NCBI GenBank assembly: GCA_963969595.1
Contig: OZ018409.1
Location: forward strand, 25,495,282 to 25,559,281
Length of the DNA stretch: 64,000 nt
Source: Neckera pumila
Lineage: Eukaryota; Streptophyta; Bryopsida; Hypnales; Neckeraceae
Direction: 5' to 3'
This document shows positions 22,738 to 35,600 of this stretch, piece after piece. Under the pieces are notes generated by a model. The model was given only the letters and a program-made list of their open reading frames with translations. It was not told the origin of the DNA and made no database searches. How positions within the stretch are numbered: position 1 is the first letter of the stretch; every line of letters begins with the position of its first letter. Position numbers and translations under genes: made by a program.

Positions 22738-24825
22738 TCCCTAAAAGACAAACATGCGTTTTTGGGCAACATAGCAATTTTGGGCAGGTTGGTGTGAATG
22801 AGGATTTGCATATTTTAGGCTGAAATTTTAATAGAAGGTGTGGACGAGAAATATCTTTCATGTGCTCTTAATTTCATGACGTTTGGAAATATGAGTCAAA
22901 AGTATGGCCAAATCTGTTACTTTTTTTTATAAATGGATATTCCAGGCAGATAAAAAAAAATTACTTTTGTCTTAAACAAAAATTTGAAATTGGTATTCTA
23001 GATTTATATATATGTGGAAAGCTTTGAATCATTCCATTTTTATCAATGAGGTGAAAGTTACGAGGAGTTTTAGTTTGCGGACAATTATAGATTCTCTATT
23101 CTAAAATAAACTTTGAAGTCCTTTATTTAACTCAATTTTCAATATTTTTTGAAAAATTAACCTTTAAAGGACTGAGGCCCTTATTCTGCCAAAAAACACT
23201 CAAAACTGCCATTTCTATAGAAAAAAGTAAAAAAATTTGAAATTTTTTTTTTTTTTCCACATCTAACCCTAGGATCTTACACCTAACTAGTATGACAGTG
23301 TATGAAAAAAACTTCAAAATTTTTGACCACACAAACTGCAAGATATCTGTGTTTAAAGTGAAAAAAACAAGTTTTTCATCACATTGCAGGACTAGATTTT
23401 TTTACTTTGAACATTTTTAACTTAAAATTTTTGCACTACAAAGTTTTGAGCTTTAAATCTTTGTAGTGGAGAATGAAGTTGAAAGTCTAGGAAAAAGAAA
23501 CAAATTCAATAAAATCTTAATTATCATTCTTTAAAAAATTGTTAAGTAGAAGTAGATACAAAATAGAAGAAAAGTCTAAAATATTCATATATTTTAGAAG
23601 GAGTTAAAATGCACTAATCCCAATGGTGAGATTGTTCTAACAAGTAATATAAACCATGCAAAAAAAAACTAACTGAAAGATTTGAAAAAATGCATTTAGA
23701 AATCCATCCTAGAAGTTATTTTTTTCAAGAAGATGCTCTAATTGCTCCAAAAACAAGAATGTCCATAACTTTCTCATAACAAATCCAAATGAAAAGAATC
23801 AAAGCTTTCCAAATAGACAAAAATATAATCTATGAGAAAAATAATGTTAAAAAAAAAATTCAAATTTTTGTCCATTTTTTTTTTGCTGCCAGGGCTGCCT
23901 GCCGTCCCCTGTTTTGAGCTTATTTGATCATAACTTTTTTTCCCGGGCACCAATTGTGAATAATAATCATATTCCCACAAAGCTTATCAGTTTTTCTATC
24001 TTCCAAAAAAATTTTAAAAAAATTAGGAGAAAATTTCAGCCTATAAGTACCTGCCCAAAAACGCATTTGTCCCTCAAAGGGACAATGGTCCTTTAGGGGT
24101 TAAAATTATAGGATTCAAATTGTTTATTATACAATATAGCAACCATTGGGATTGACATTTTTCAACTCTATAACTAAATTCTCAACAATTTAGTATTTTG
24201 AATCATTCTCTACTTCTTTCTACTTACTATTATTTTCCTATTTGTTGTACAATTCCAAATGATGTGAAACTTTTCAAGCATATAGCCAACTTGTCTAGGA
24301 AAATGAACCCAAAGAAGCACCACCATTTTGGACATTTTTTCATAGAAAAGTGAGCTTATGAAGTGCAGTTGCTTTGTTTTTTGCAGGGCCAAAAACATGA
24401 TTTCAGTGAATTTGAATGCTTAATATATCTTGCAATCCACATAGTGAAATTTATTGAAATGTTTACCACATGTTCTCAAGTCTACATATTACAAAATCCT
24501 ATGGATACGTGTGTCAAAAAAAGCTTTTTTTTCAAAAATTTTGTACTTGTATAAAAAATGGTAATTTTTGAGCGTTTTTGGTAAAAATATAGTCAAGGGG
24601 CTAAATGAATTTGTAATGTGATAAGTTCGCCAAGATTGAGTGTATTTGAGGCTCATTTCCAAGAACCATCAATACTGAAGAATCAAGATTTGCAACAAAC
24701 ACCCTTGCACAAACTCTTGAATTGAAAAATCACATTCATTCATTTTCAAAATCAAATTTTTGGCTGGTTTTATTTAACTCAAAGTATTATTGACAACAAA
24801 ATTTGGTGCCTTGAGCATTTAGGGG
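22738..24825 (+). mobile_element. TTAA-inserting element, copy 6, interrupted by copy 3
   Basis: It starts TCCCTAAAAG after TTAA (22,734-22,737). The left arm follows the plus-sense interior of copy 4 up to 23,156. After the nested copy 3 the match resumes at 24,104 (ATTATAGGATTCAAATTG, then AACCATTGGGATT). The right end GCATTTAGGGG before TTAA at 24,826-24,829 is the best candidate, but an earlier end near 24,605 is possible. Confidence 0.65.
23161..24099 (-). mobile_element. TTAA-inserting element, copy 3 (nested in copy 6)
   Basis: This 939-bp element is flanked by TTAA at 23,157-23,160 and 24,100-24,103. Read on the minus strand it starts CCCCTAAAGGACCATTGTCC, matching the start of copy 4 through the subterminal palindrome. 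It ends GGCCTCAGTCCTTTAAAGG. It is non-coding. Confidence 0.8.
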
Positions 24826-24829
24826 TTAA

Positions 24830-25141
24830 TAAATCACCATTACTAATTAAAATTTAACATTCTGAACCTAAAACAAAAAAGAATTCCTTGGTGAAGAGTA
24901 CAAATATTTAATTTGAAAAAATTTGTATACATTTCTTGAAATAATTTTCAATGTATTGTTTCAAAATTAGTTGAAAGACATTAGTAAATGTAGAAGTTGA
25001 TTTAAGTGTATCAGCGTATGGATATGAGCTTTATATCATATTTTGCAACTATAGTTTAAAAGTCATCATCATATTATTATTCTAAGCTTCATTTTATAAA
25101 ACATCTTCACAATTTGGGAGATCTAAACTATTCCTTGGTCC
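24830..25141. other. No recognisable feature
   Basis: An AT-rich spacer between two TTAA elements, with nothing recognisable in it. Confidence 0.4.
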
Positions 25142-25145
25142 TTAA

Positions 25146-26500
25146 CCCCTAAAGCCTTCCAAGGCCTTTTTTTCCATTAAAACACTCAAAATTGCCCTTT
25201 CTATTGCAGAGTGCAAAAACCTTTACACAGTATTCTTTTTCGCAAGTCTAATTATAGGATCTAAAACTAGACTATTATAAAATTGTGTCAAATAAACTTT
25301 ACAAACTTTGACCACGCAAATTGTACAATATTTGCATTTAAAGCAACAAAAATAAGTTTTTTTTGCACCAGTCTTTGCTCGACTAGATCTTTTTGGCATT
25401 GAATTTTCTTAACTTAAATTTTTTTGCTCTATAGATTTTGATTTTCTGTTTTTTTTTTCTGTTGAAAAAATGAGTTGAAAATTGACAAAAAAACCTTCAA
25501 AAAAATTACACACAATTTTCATTCATTAACCCCTAAAAGCCCATTGTCCCTTCAGGGGACAAATGTGTTTTCAGGCAGGTGTCTACAGGCTGAAATTTTA
25601 TCCTGATTTTTTGAAACTCTTTTTGGAGGTAGTAAGCTGATTAGTTTTGCGGGAATATAATTTTTTTCACAATCGGTGCCCGGGAACAAAAGTTATGACC
25701 AATAAAGCTAAAAACAGGGGAAGGGGGCAGTTTGAGCAACAAAAAAAATTTGCACTTTTTTTTTTCTTTTTCTTAGTATTTTTTCTCATAGATTATATTT
25801 TTGTCTATACAGAAAGCTTTGATTCATTTCATTTGGATTTGTTATGAGAAAGTTATGGACATTCTTGTTTTTTGGGCAGTTAGAGCATCTTTTTGAAAAA
25901 AATAACTTGTAGGATTCATTTTTGAATGCAATTTTCCAAATTTTTCAATTTTTTTTTTGTATGGTTTAGTTTCCTTGCTAGAACAATCTCACCATTGGGA
26001 TTAGTGCATTTTAATTCCATCTAAAATATATGAATATTTTAGATTTTCCTTCTATTTCGTACCTACTTCTTTTAATAATGAAAATTAGATTTTTTTTAGT
26101 TTAATTTTTTTTGGTAGATTGTCAACTCAATTTTCCACTATAAACATTTAAAGCTCAAAACTTTGTAGTGCAAAAATTTTAAGTTAAAAATGTTCAAAGT
26201 CAAATAATCCAGTCCCACAATATGTTGAAAACTTGTTTTTTTTTGCTTTAAACGTAGATATCTTGCAATCTATGCAGTCAAAAATTCTGAAATTTTTTCC
26301 ACACATTCTCATACTAGTTAGGTGTAAGATCCTATGGTTAGATGTGCAAAAAAACATTTTTAATCTTTTTTCACTCTTTGCTAAAAAAATGGCAGTTTTG
26401 GGTGTATTTTGGCAGGAAAAAGGCCTTGGGCCTTCAGGGGTTAAATGTTTTTAAGTAGAAGTAAGTACAAGAACTTTGCACCATTGTGACATACATAAGA
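25146..26500 (-). mobile_element. TTAA-inserting element, copy 5, interrupted by copy 4 and truncated
   Basis: It starts CCCCTAAAGCC after TTAA (25,142-25,145) and follows the interior of copy 3 to 25,525. After the nested copy 4 it resumes at 26,445 (TTTTTAAGTAGAAGTAAGTAC, matching TTGTTAAGTAGAAGTAGATAC in copy 3). It fades out near 26,480-26,520 without a recognisable far end. Confidence 0.7.
25530..26440 (+). mobile_element. TTAA-inserting element, copy 4 (best preserved)
   Basis: This 911-bp element starts CCCCTAAAAGCCCATTGTCC and ends CTTGGGCCTTCAGGGG, between TTAA at 25,526-25,529 and 26,441-26,444. About 12 bases in from the left end is the palindrome TGTCCCTTCAGGGGACA. It has no open frame of useful length. 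Together with copies 1, 2, 3, 5 and 6 it defines a family with TTAA targets and CCCCTAAAG-type inverted ends, fitting a non-autonomous piggyBac-like group. Confidence 0.85.
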
Positions 26501-26696
26501 ACAACCCAAACCGTATGCCTGTTCCAGCCAATGGATTTTTAAGGTTCACTAAGCCACTTGGGGTTCCGCAGCTCTGTTTTACACAACTCTATGAACATAA
26601 ATTGAGAATAACTTGATGGGCCCCTAATTTTTCACCCTCTTCCTCTTCCTCTCCCTCTCCCTCCCCTCCTGAGAAACTAATGGAGGCCTACGACTA

Positions 26697-29600
26697 TCAT
26701 CTCAACTCATCAGTATCTACATAAATGTGAGAGTTAGCCTTGAATGAGGGTCGCCTGGGGTCGTGACGCGCTCGCAAGTAGCGATCTGGAACCCTGGGAG
26801 AGTCGACACTGGAGTAAGGACTTGGAGGCGGTAAGCCCCCACCCGGCTTCCCGGATTCGGAGTCAGTCAAGCTGGAGGATCCACTTCGGCGACCCAAGGC
26901 ATTGCTCCCATGTGCAGAAGTCGTCCGTTGTCTTTGAAACATCTGAGATCCACGGCGCCCGACAAGCTGCCCAGCAGGGTGTTCCCCCAGAGCCTCCATG
27001 AAGCACAACACGTTCAAGCGCGTCCGTTTCAGCTCCATGGGTAAGTAGCGTTGAATGTGGTCTTGTGCAAGGCCCTGCAGAAACTCAGAGAATGGAACTT
27101 GTCAGTGATCATTTTTGAGGTGGAAAGGGGTTCGATTCGTGACTGGTCATTCCGTTGGCATTTGGAAGAATCAAGTTGGCTTACTCGTAAATCCTCAGGT
27201 GTCATTCCTCCGTAGTCGTAACCATCTTGACCTCCCCCTCTGACCGAACCTCGGCTATGGTTCTGTTGATCTGACATTTCAGCCACAGTCTCCAGGACCT
27301 TGTCCAAGAGTAAACCGCGGAAGGTTGCAGCCAGATCATACGCTTGTGTAGTCAAGTAGCCTTCTAAAACAGTTTGCAGGTATTCCAGCTGCACGAAAGA
27401 AGTAATCAATTCCAGCCAGGCATGTCAAGCAACTTGGGCACTAACATTGCATCTCGAGCTCTAGAAACTCAGTCTAATGGTTTCAGATACTAGTGCATAC
27501 ATCGCGGTAATTTCAGCACTAGATATGTCTAGAATGACGAGCTGATTACATATTATTAACCAATAGAGGAAGTAAAGTATACGAGCAACAAACCTCAAGA
27601 ATGAGCTGGACGTATCCGTTGATATCAAATCTGTGGAACGCCGACTTTTTGTTATCGTTGAAAACAGCTACCAACGAACTCATCACTGCTTCCACCAGAG
27701 AGTTGATAGCCTTCTCCAAATACGGTTTTGCCCCTGCAAACACCTGCATGGCACACTCCACGGGTTAAGGACAACAAGTTCTCCGGAAAAAGGGTTACCT
27801 TCCCTCTTCATGATTTTGACCTTCATAGCAGTAAGCGCAATAAACGGGTTCATGATCTCCTTGTAAGCTTGTAAAAGTTTTAATCACTTGATTTTTAACA
27901 AATGTTAATATATTACAAAGTGTAACTTCTTCACAAGTGAATCAGTCAATTAGGTAAGTGTTCACTTGTGCTCATACTTGATAAGTATTATTTTTTATCT
28001 ACTCCCAACTGATACCACTCATAGAGGGTAGATGATTCAACACTGATACAAAGCATTTGATTCATAGAAACTGTAACAAATTGTACATGCTGGGCAAACT
28101 AGAAGTCCACTAACCTCTGCATGAGTGGTGACCAAGGGATGCATTAGCTCCATCAATACATACCGAAAATCCTGGAATCAATGGAGCCCACATACTTTCC
28201 ATTTTGAGCAAGTGTTCCCACACAACAAAAAATATATAGAACTTGATAGATTTTGGAGAGATACACATAGACCTACTTAATCTCCAAGTGCCTAATTGAC
28301 CAAAAGTGTCTCTTTAGGAAAGTGGATAAATAAATAATTTAGGGAGCTTTTAAGAGATTAATAAAATGTACCAAAAGATATTTACATTGTTGAAAATGCA
28401 AGAAAATGTAGAAAATGCACATTTTGAGATCACCTTCTTGCCTACGGTAGCTCCAAGTGTACATTTTTAGTGGAATTATTACAAGCACTACTAATGAATA
28501 TCACAATGTTATAGAACTCTACACATTTGCATGTATTTTTAGTGCTTAGGACATTAAAGGATTTGGATGTAATAATTTAAACCGCTTGAAATAGGGAACG
28601 CCAACTTCTAGACCTAAACCTACCTTTAGATTCAAGAAACTTTAGATTCAAGAAACAAGTAACTCTAGGTTCAAGAAAAACTTACTTTCACTGGAGGAGT
28701 GGAAGACCATTGATTGCCATCATATAATAGGTACGCTTCGGTAGCCCTATAAATTTCTCTAGCCTGAATTTGTAAAACCATAAATGCATCATTAAAAAAT
28801 AAAGCCACCCTAAAGCAAGACATAGGCAAAGGAAATCTCAAACTCTATTGCATCCCTATATTACATGACAAATATTATGTTTCTACAATTGAATACTTAA
28901 CTCAATCTTATGATCATGTGACACCTTGACATTCATGAGGATTTCTCAAACTTTGAAACTACTAGGGAGCTATTCTTGTTTCCTATCAAATCTTTTAGAT
29001 TTTATATATATTGAGTTATTAAATGTAAATGACTAGGTTTGAAAATTCATAAAGTATTCTCAAAACGTCCAAAAAATTGTGTTCAAATTAATTTTGGAAC
29101 TATTCATAAATCTCCCCTTACCACCCTTGTGGATGTGTTGTGGATGTGTGAGTAATTGCTTAAAATGACGGAATAGCACCCGCCACCTTCCGAGTTCTTG
29201 AAAAAGTCTCAAATTTTGATACAAATTATTATAGTCCCTAAAGTGTGCACTTACCTTGGCAACATTGTAGTGATTGAGAATCTCCTTTTCTAGTTTAGAT
29301 AAAGTGTTTGACACTTCGTCATAAGTGGCCATGTTTCCACCTTTACTAGATGTATCAGACCTACACAACAACAAAATAACAAACCCACTACAAAGTAAGA
29401 AAGGTCACATCACATCCAATCACGGACCACTATGTAAGATTACACAAGACAAACTAGCAAGCTTGAGATAACAAATTGAGATAATTGCACATGTGACTAT
29501 TTCCAACACCCTAGAGTCTAATCCAACTCAAAGAGGTAGTTTAAAACTGTCATATCTCAAATTTGTTAAGCACGTCACATAGGAGCAGGTATACAAAAAT

Positions 29601-32600
29601 TCTTCATACTCTTCATTCTTCTTAATACTTAGACTAGAGGACAGCCAACATCAAACAAAAAGGAGATAAATTAACTAAAGGAGAAGCACCCAAAACCAAC
29701 AATGTATCCAATTGCAACAATTTCCAAACCTAGTAGTCATTCTAGAATGTTAATCTAGGTAGACCACAAATAGCTTATCATTTTGGTCAACAAACAATAA
29801 GCTATCTATGGTCTATGGAGATGTAAGTTCTAGAATGACTAATGTATCTAAAAATTGCTGCAATAGGGTACAGTGTTGATTTTGAGTGCTTCTCCGTTAT
29901 AGAGGAAAGATTTTTGCACTACTCAACGTGTAGGATTTCTTGTTATCTCAGGCTTGTTGCTTTGATCAATAGTGGGCATTAAGTTTTTATCAACACATAG
30001 ATGACAACACATAGATGACAAGTGGGCATTAAGTGAGATCAAAGTCTTCCAAGGTTTGGAAGTACGGACCCTTCGTAGGTCCACACGTGTTCGTATTTCC
30101 GTGTTTGCTCTGGAAGGGAAGTGGAGTGACAGAAACCCACATTACTGAGCACCATGAGTAAGCGCTGGTGGGTGCTTGTGATTTCCACTCCTGCTACCAG
30201 ACCCACAAATCCGTCCTCCCACTCTTGTCCCTCTTGCTCAGTCTCCGTCCCTTCTTCAATGGTTGCATAAGCCAGTTCATTGGCCAGTTTCTCCAAATTA
30301 CCTGCGTGATTTGCAATAACATTCACAGAAAACATGCATCTGATACGCTTAATTAGAACGTAAAATCCATCATAACTGCAAAAGAAACACGCTTGGATTT
30401 CAGTATAGAAAACAGCTATTTACATTCTTCACACGGTCACATCCACTTGATTTTATGTGTGTGATTGGGAAACTCCGGTAGATGGATAACAAAATTTGTT
30501 ACAGGTTTAAGTAATATATGTGAATTGTCATTGTGAAGCACTGAATTTGAGTTTCGTGACTTGAAAAGCCCCATGCAGCTTCTGGGCGTTTGGGGCTAAT
30601 GAAAAAGTGGAAGGAAGAATCCATTCTATGTTCGTAACATTATTTAGCATCGTTGGGAGTTCCCCTCAGATAACTCCATTGATACTATGTTACTGTTAGT
30701 TGGTGAAAATTCAAGCAGAAGATCAATTTTAGAAGAGGAGAAATGGACACTGACAAGTTGACAATACTAGGAAGAAATAAAAAGGGAGGCCACCACCAGC
30801 TTGAGAAAGAGTTACAGTGAAAAGGAATCACGATGATGGATACAGAGAAACAGTGGCAAACTTTGCTTAAATGATCTTTTCATGGATAGAAAATGACACC
30901 CTGTTGAAGAATGTTATGATCTTCAGGGCTCTGATCATTTGAGTAAAAGCATGAGTGCATGTTCAGTTTTCAAAACTTACCAGAGAGAGCTAAGAAACAT
31001 TCAAAGAACGTGTAGCGAACTGTGTCCTGCATTTGATGCAGCTGTAGTATCATATCCTCATGGAGCTGCGATGCGTCTTTGTTTAGTCTCTCCAACATCC
31101 TGAATCCCATGTCCCATGAAAAGCTAAAGTAAGACTGCATGAAAACTGGGTATACGGAAACCAAAGAGAGAATTACGTAAACAAAAGGAAAAATGAAGGT
31201 AAAAATTCATACTCAGGTATTGCCTACTTCAAAGCCTCCTTCCCAAAACAATTTTTTTCATTAAAATGTTGTTCTGGGCATCATACTAAGGACAAATTCT
31301 CTCAGGATTCAAGGGGAAGTCTTCCTAAAGTCACAATGACGATGATCATATGGAGACCTCTCCATGGACCAAGGGAAGACCTCTGTGTGATCATTGTGAT
31401 CGTAAGATGACGTCTTGTGAAGAATAGAGAAGATTCTCTTTATGATGGAGTCTAGGATTTCTTGAAACACACTGATTTTACTGAAAATCTTATTACGAAA
31501 GACACTCACAGGAGTAACTAACTGTTTGATAAAATTGCAAAATTTCTAAAGAGATTTAACCCTTGAAGGTCCCATGAGGACAGAATGCATAATCACCATA
31601 TAAAGTCCCATAAAACCCTTATTATCTGAAATACAAATCTTCTTTTCAATTTATTGTATGAAGTTGTACTTCAATACAACACTAACGCAGTCAGATATGA
31701 TAGTATCAAAACAAGAAACTCATAGAAACAAAGCGAAAATACGTGGCTAGAATGGGCCTTGGAGACCTTTCAAGCTTGAATTTCTTGTGAGGGAGAAGCT
31801 TACTCTGTGAGGTGATCCAAGGTGGACGCCATGAGCTCTTGGAATCGCAGTGGTAAGCTGGAAATGGTGAAAGGCGAGGAGAGACGTTGCACTGCAGCAA
31901 CAGGCTCCCAATCTTCATCCATCACGAGCTCAGAAGTCGCCGTGTGCATGAGGGAGCAGATGCGAAGGACAAACACCCTCGTCACTTCGGTCCTCAAAGC
32001 CAACAGCATTTGCACTGCCAACATAAACACAAAAATTTCAAAATTTTAAAAAAAGTGACAAGATGCTCTTATGAATTTTAAAATGAAAAACAAAAAACAT
32101 TGTCTCGATGCTGCAGCTTAAAAAAACTAGTAAACAGCTAGTAAAGTACGATATTCTATCTGTTTCAAAATTCTTACCTGCACTACTTGGAGCAGCATCC
32201 ATAGCCCGCAGTGAAACACAAGCTTTCGACACTTCAGCAAGTGCATCCCGCATGTAGGGACGTAGCACATTCGCTTCAGCAAGTTGTAAAAACGCAGCAT
32301 GAACCTGCGGACACACAACATATTGAATCAATTACCACCATGTCCCGTCTAAATTATATTTTCACAGTAGAGTTACCCTTCAATTGCATCAAAGCAAAAG
32401 GGTGTTGAATCTAGGTCAGTTCAAAGTAAGGATCAACCTAATATTGTCTAAAAAAATTGGTGAACCATGATTGATGTTCAAAGGTAGCAAGGTCTTTGTT
32501 TTCTCATTTTCATCCCTTTTTTAAGAGATATAGTTGAAAATGGTACAAGTAAAAGGATAACACTGAAAAGTATGAGCACCCACAACAACTACTTATTGCA

Positions 32601-35600
32601 ATTAAGAAGAATTTGGCTTGATTAAATAAAGGATAATGTGTGCGTTCCCAAGGAATGGGAATCCACACAATGAGATACAGAGCCAGGCTTACTTTCGACT
32701 CATAAAGAGAAATAACACACTGCACCATTGTCTCCACCTCCTCTAATGTGTGGGAAGTACTTGCTCGTTTTTCTGAGCCTTCATGCGGAAGTGAGGTCGC
32801 TCTATGTGACAAGCTCCGGCCCACAGCACTTGCTCCCTGTACTCTCAGCTCACCAAATTTGCCAACTCAGGTTCACTACACAAATGTTGATGATTAATTT
32901 GAAACAAATTTGAGACAAGTGACTTCTTATAAATGTCTGTATCCCACATAGAAAAAAAATGTGAAACTTTCATGTCTCTGTTCAGTACAATCCTTTGCAC
33001 AATCACTATTCCAAACCTCAGCACAATCTTCATTAAATGAATAGTTCAAACACTTTATTCAACACTCTTCGAGTGCAATTTTTATCTATACAACTACATC
33101 TCACAATTGTACGAAATAAAAGACATTCATGATTTAGAATGATGAGCTCAAACATGCTACTATTACAATCAAACCTCATTATTATTTTCTCTAAATTGAC
33201 ATTTTAGAATATCTTGCACTCTTGCTACTCCAGCATTGACTGTTGCACACTTGGCAGCACATTCAAACTCTATGACAGTGAAAAATTAGGACTCCAAGTT
33301 AAACATTTTAACACATGCTGTCTCCTTTTCATTTGGTACCAAAAATTTTAATTTTTTTGAACCATTGCTTGGTCTATCCACTTGCCAGGTAACAAAAGTG
33401 GAACAATAACCATAAAACACAATTCGTTGAGGCAAGGAATGCGGTTGACCAATACAAGAAACGCTGTATTTGTGAAAAAATCAGACCATCTTTTTTGAAA
33501 GCCAACCACACTATGTGGCGATGGATTTGGTCATTCACGTGCAAAAATTCATTTTGTTTATATCAATAGACAGTTTCCATATTCACACGTTATTCCATAA
33601 ATCATAATACACTCCACATTTATCACAAATTGCAGACGATCTTTCTTGAACTCACCAAAAAATCACCTTATGATGTTTCACATCCCATTTGACGTTTTCA
33701 CAAATAGAATGAAATTCAAAGGCGACGTACCTGGGCCAATTTTCCGGTGAAGACGGAGAGGGCGAGCCGCCAGAAAAGAGGCACGTGGAGCACCACCACC
33801 ATGGTGAGCCTCCGAATATAACGCCCCAGCAGAGCATCCGACTCGCTACTTGTGGTGTCAGCAAATGTCACTCCTCTGCCCTCCTTGGACTCACTTTCTC
33901 CGAGCAGTAATGAAAAGTCGACATCAGACTGCCACAGCCACTTTGCATTTATAAAAAACTTCTCATCTTCGTTGCAGGCGAGGCAACATTCGGTGAACAA
34001 TGAAGAAGAATGAACTCTTGGTGTAAATGAAGAATCTATTGGGAGTAGTTCTACAAACTAAGCCATGTGGGTGCAGATAGCGAGTGCTACTCTTGGTGCC
34101 TACTTGCGGAGATACATGAATGTTTCAGCAAACCAAAGTTTATGACAAACTAAGGAATCTAAGGAATCTACTGCTGTAGCTATTAGCATATTTTAGAGGT
34201 TTCTCTTATAAGTATGAGTTTTTTTAACGTAAATCTAGTCTATATTTTCAAGAGGATTCTAAAACTGTGAATAAAAACAAGAAACATTTAGATCGTAGTC
34301 ATGAATTTTCAAAATTTGCTCATAGGATGAGCAAAGCCTTTACGTACTAGGCTTGTCCTCTTCAATAAATGTACATTATAAAATTCTCATTAGATTGAAA
34401 ATAATTGTGTCCTTGTTAGAAACATTTACTCCACTTATGGCCTACTCCAAGTTTAAAATCTACCATGAAAAAAACTCAGAATCTTACGTTGCTGACTTGA
34501 CTCATTGAAACTACAACATTTCGCACAGTGGGGCTCACAGCAGAGCACCCTCCAGATCGAAATTGATTCAAAACCTCGAGCAGATCTCAAAATGAACCCA
34601 CTCTCTAATTCACACTAATGTAAGCATGCCCCAAACCAACACTATCTGCGAGTTCGATACATGAATTCAAGGCTGGTAAATGTATGCCAATGATACACAG
34701 ATTTGATTTTTAATTTCCATAAATTTTAAGGTTCTTAAATGTATGTCAGTGATCCATAGTATTGATATTAGGTTCCAAGTTAGTAGTTTCAGGCCGGCAT
34801 ACCTATCATTCTTCAAAAAGAAGGCTCTCATGATATTAAAAATTAAGAACTCAAGCTGAAAAAGAAGATTCTTGGGAAGAAACATACAGCCTTATTTGAT
34901 TGGACTTGGAGCTTTTTCCACCGAGCGTCTGATAAAACGCGGTCCCGGGCCCGGACAGTAAAGGCATCCATACGGGCATCATGCTCAAGACTGCATCCTT
35001 CCAGAAGTCCACGGATCCTCCGGTCCTGTAAAAGACCCATCACAAGTATTGAAGCTTCATGTGTTAATTCCGAAATGACCCTTTGTAAATTTCGAATACT
35101 AGTAGAAAACAGTGTCTAAATCAGCAAATACTGTTCAAATCGAAGCGTCTGAATAGTGACATGTTTTGATTTGGACTGTTTTCTACTAGTGTATACATAC
35201 ATGGTATTTGAATAACATGAAGACTACTAACACTGCATATTGCGTGATTTCCACCGGAATTTCCATCATGTATGAGATTTTGCAGCAACTTTTTCCTCAC
35301 AAGTTTATTCCCAGTGTACATGCGGACAGATCCGTAATCACATAACTTATATCATGCCACATTGTTCCACGTAAGTTCCAAATGAATCTATACCTTCTAA
35401 CTTAAAGCAGAAAAAAAACTCGTTTGCATTAGTAATTGTACCAAAGAGGGAAAATGGACAATTTGATTAAAAAAAAAGGCTGGATTGAGCTGTGAACCTG
35501 GACGGTAAGGTAATGCCAAACTGGGTCGCATTCTGGTTCAAGCTCCAGCAGCAGCCGTATCGTCGTCTCCAACTAATATTTGAAAATATATAAAAATAAG

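Noticed and set aside
31300..31600. Another TTAA element in SEC5 intron 13 (TTTAACCCTTGAAGG near 31,556)
   Set aside because: Only one end-like motif is present, with no partner end and no matching interior.
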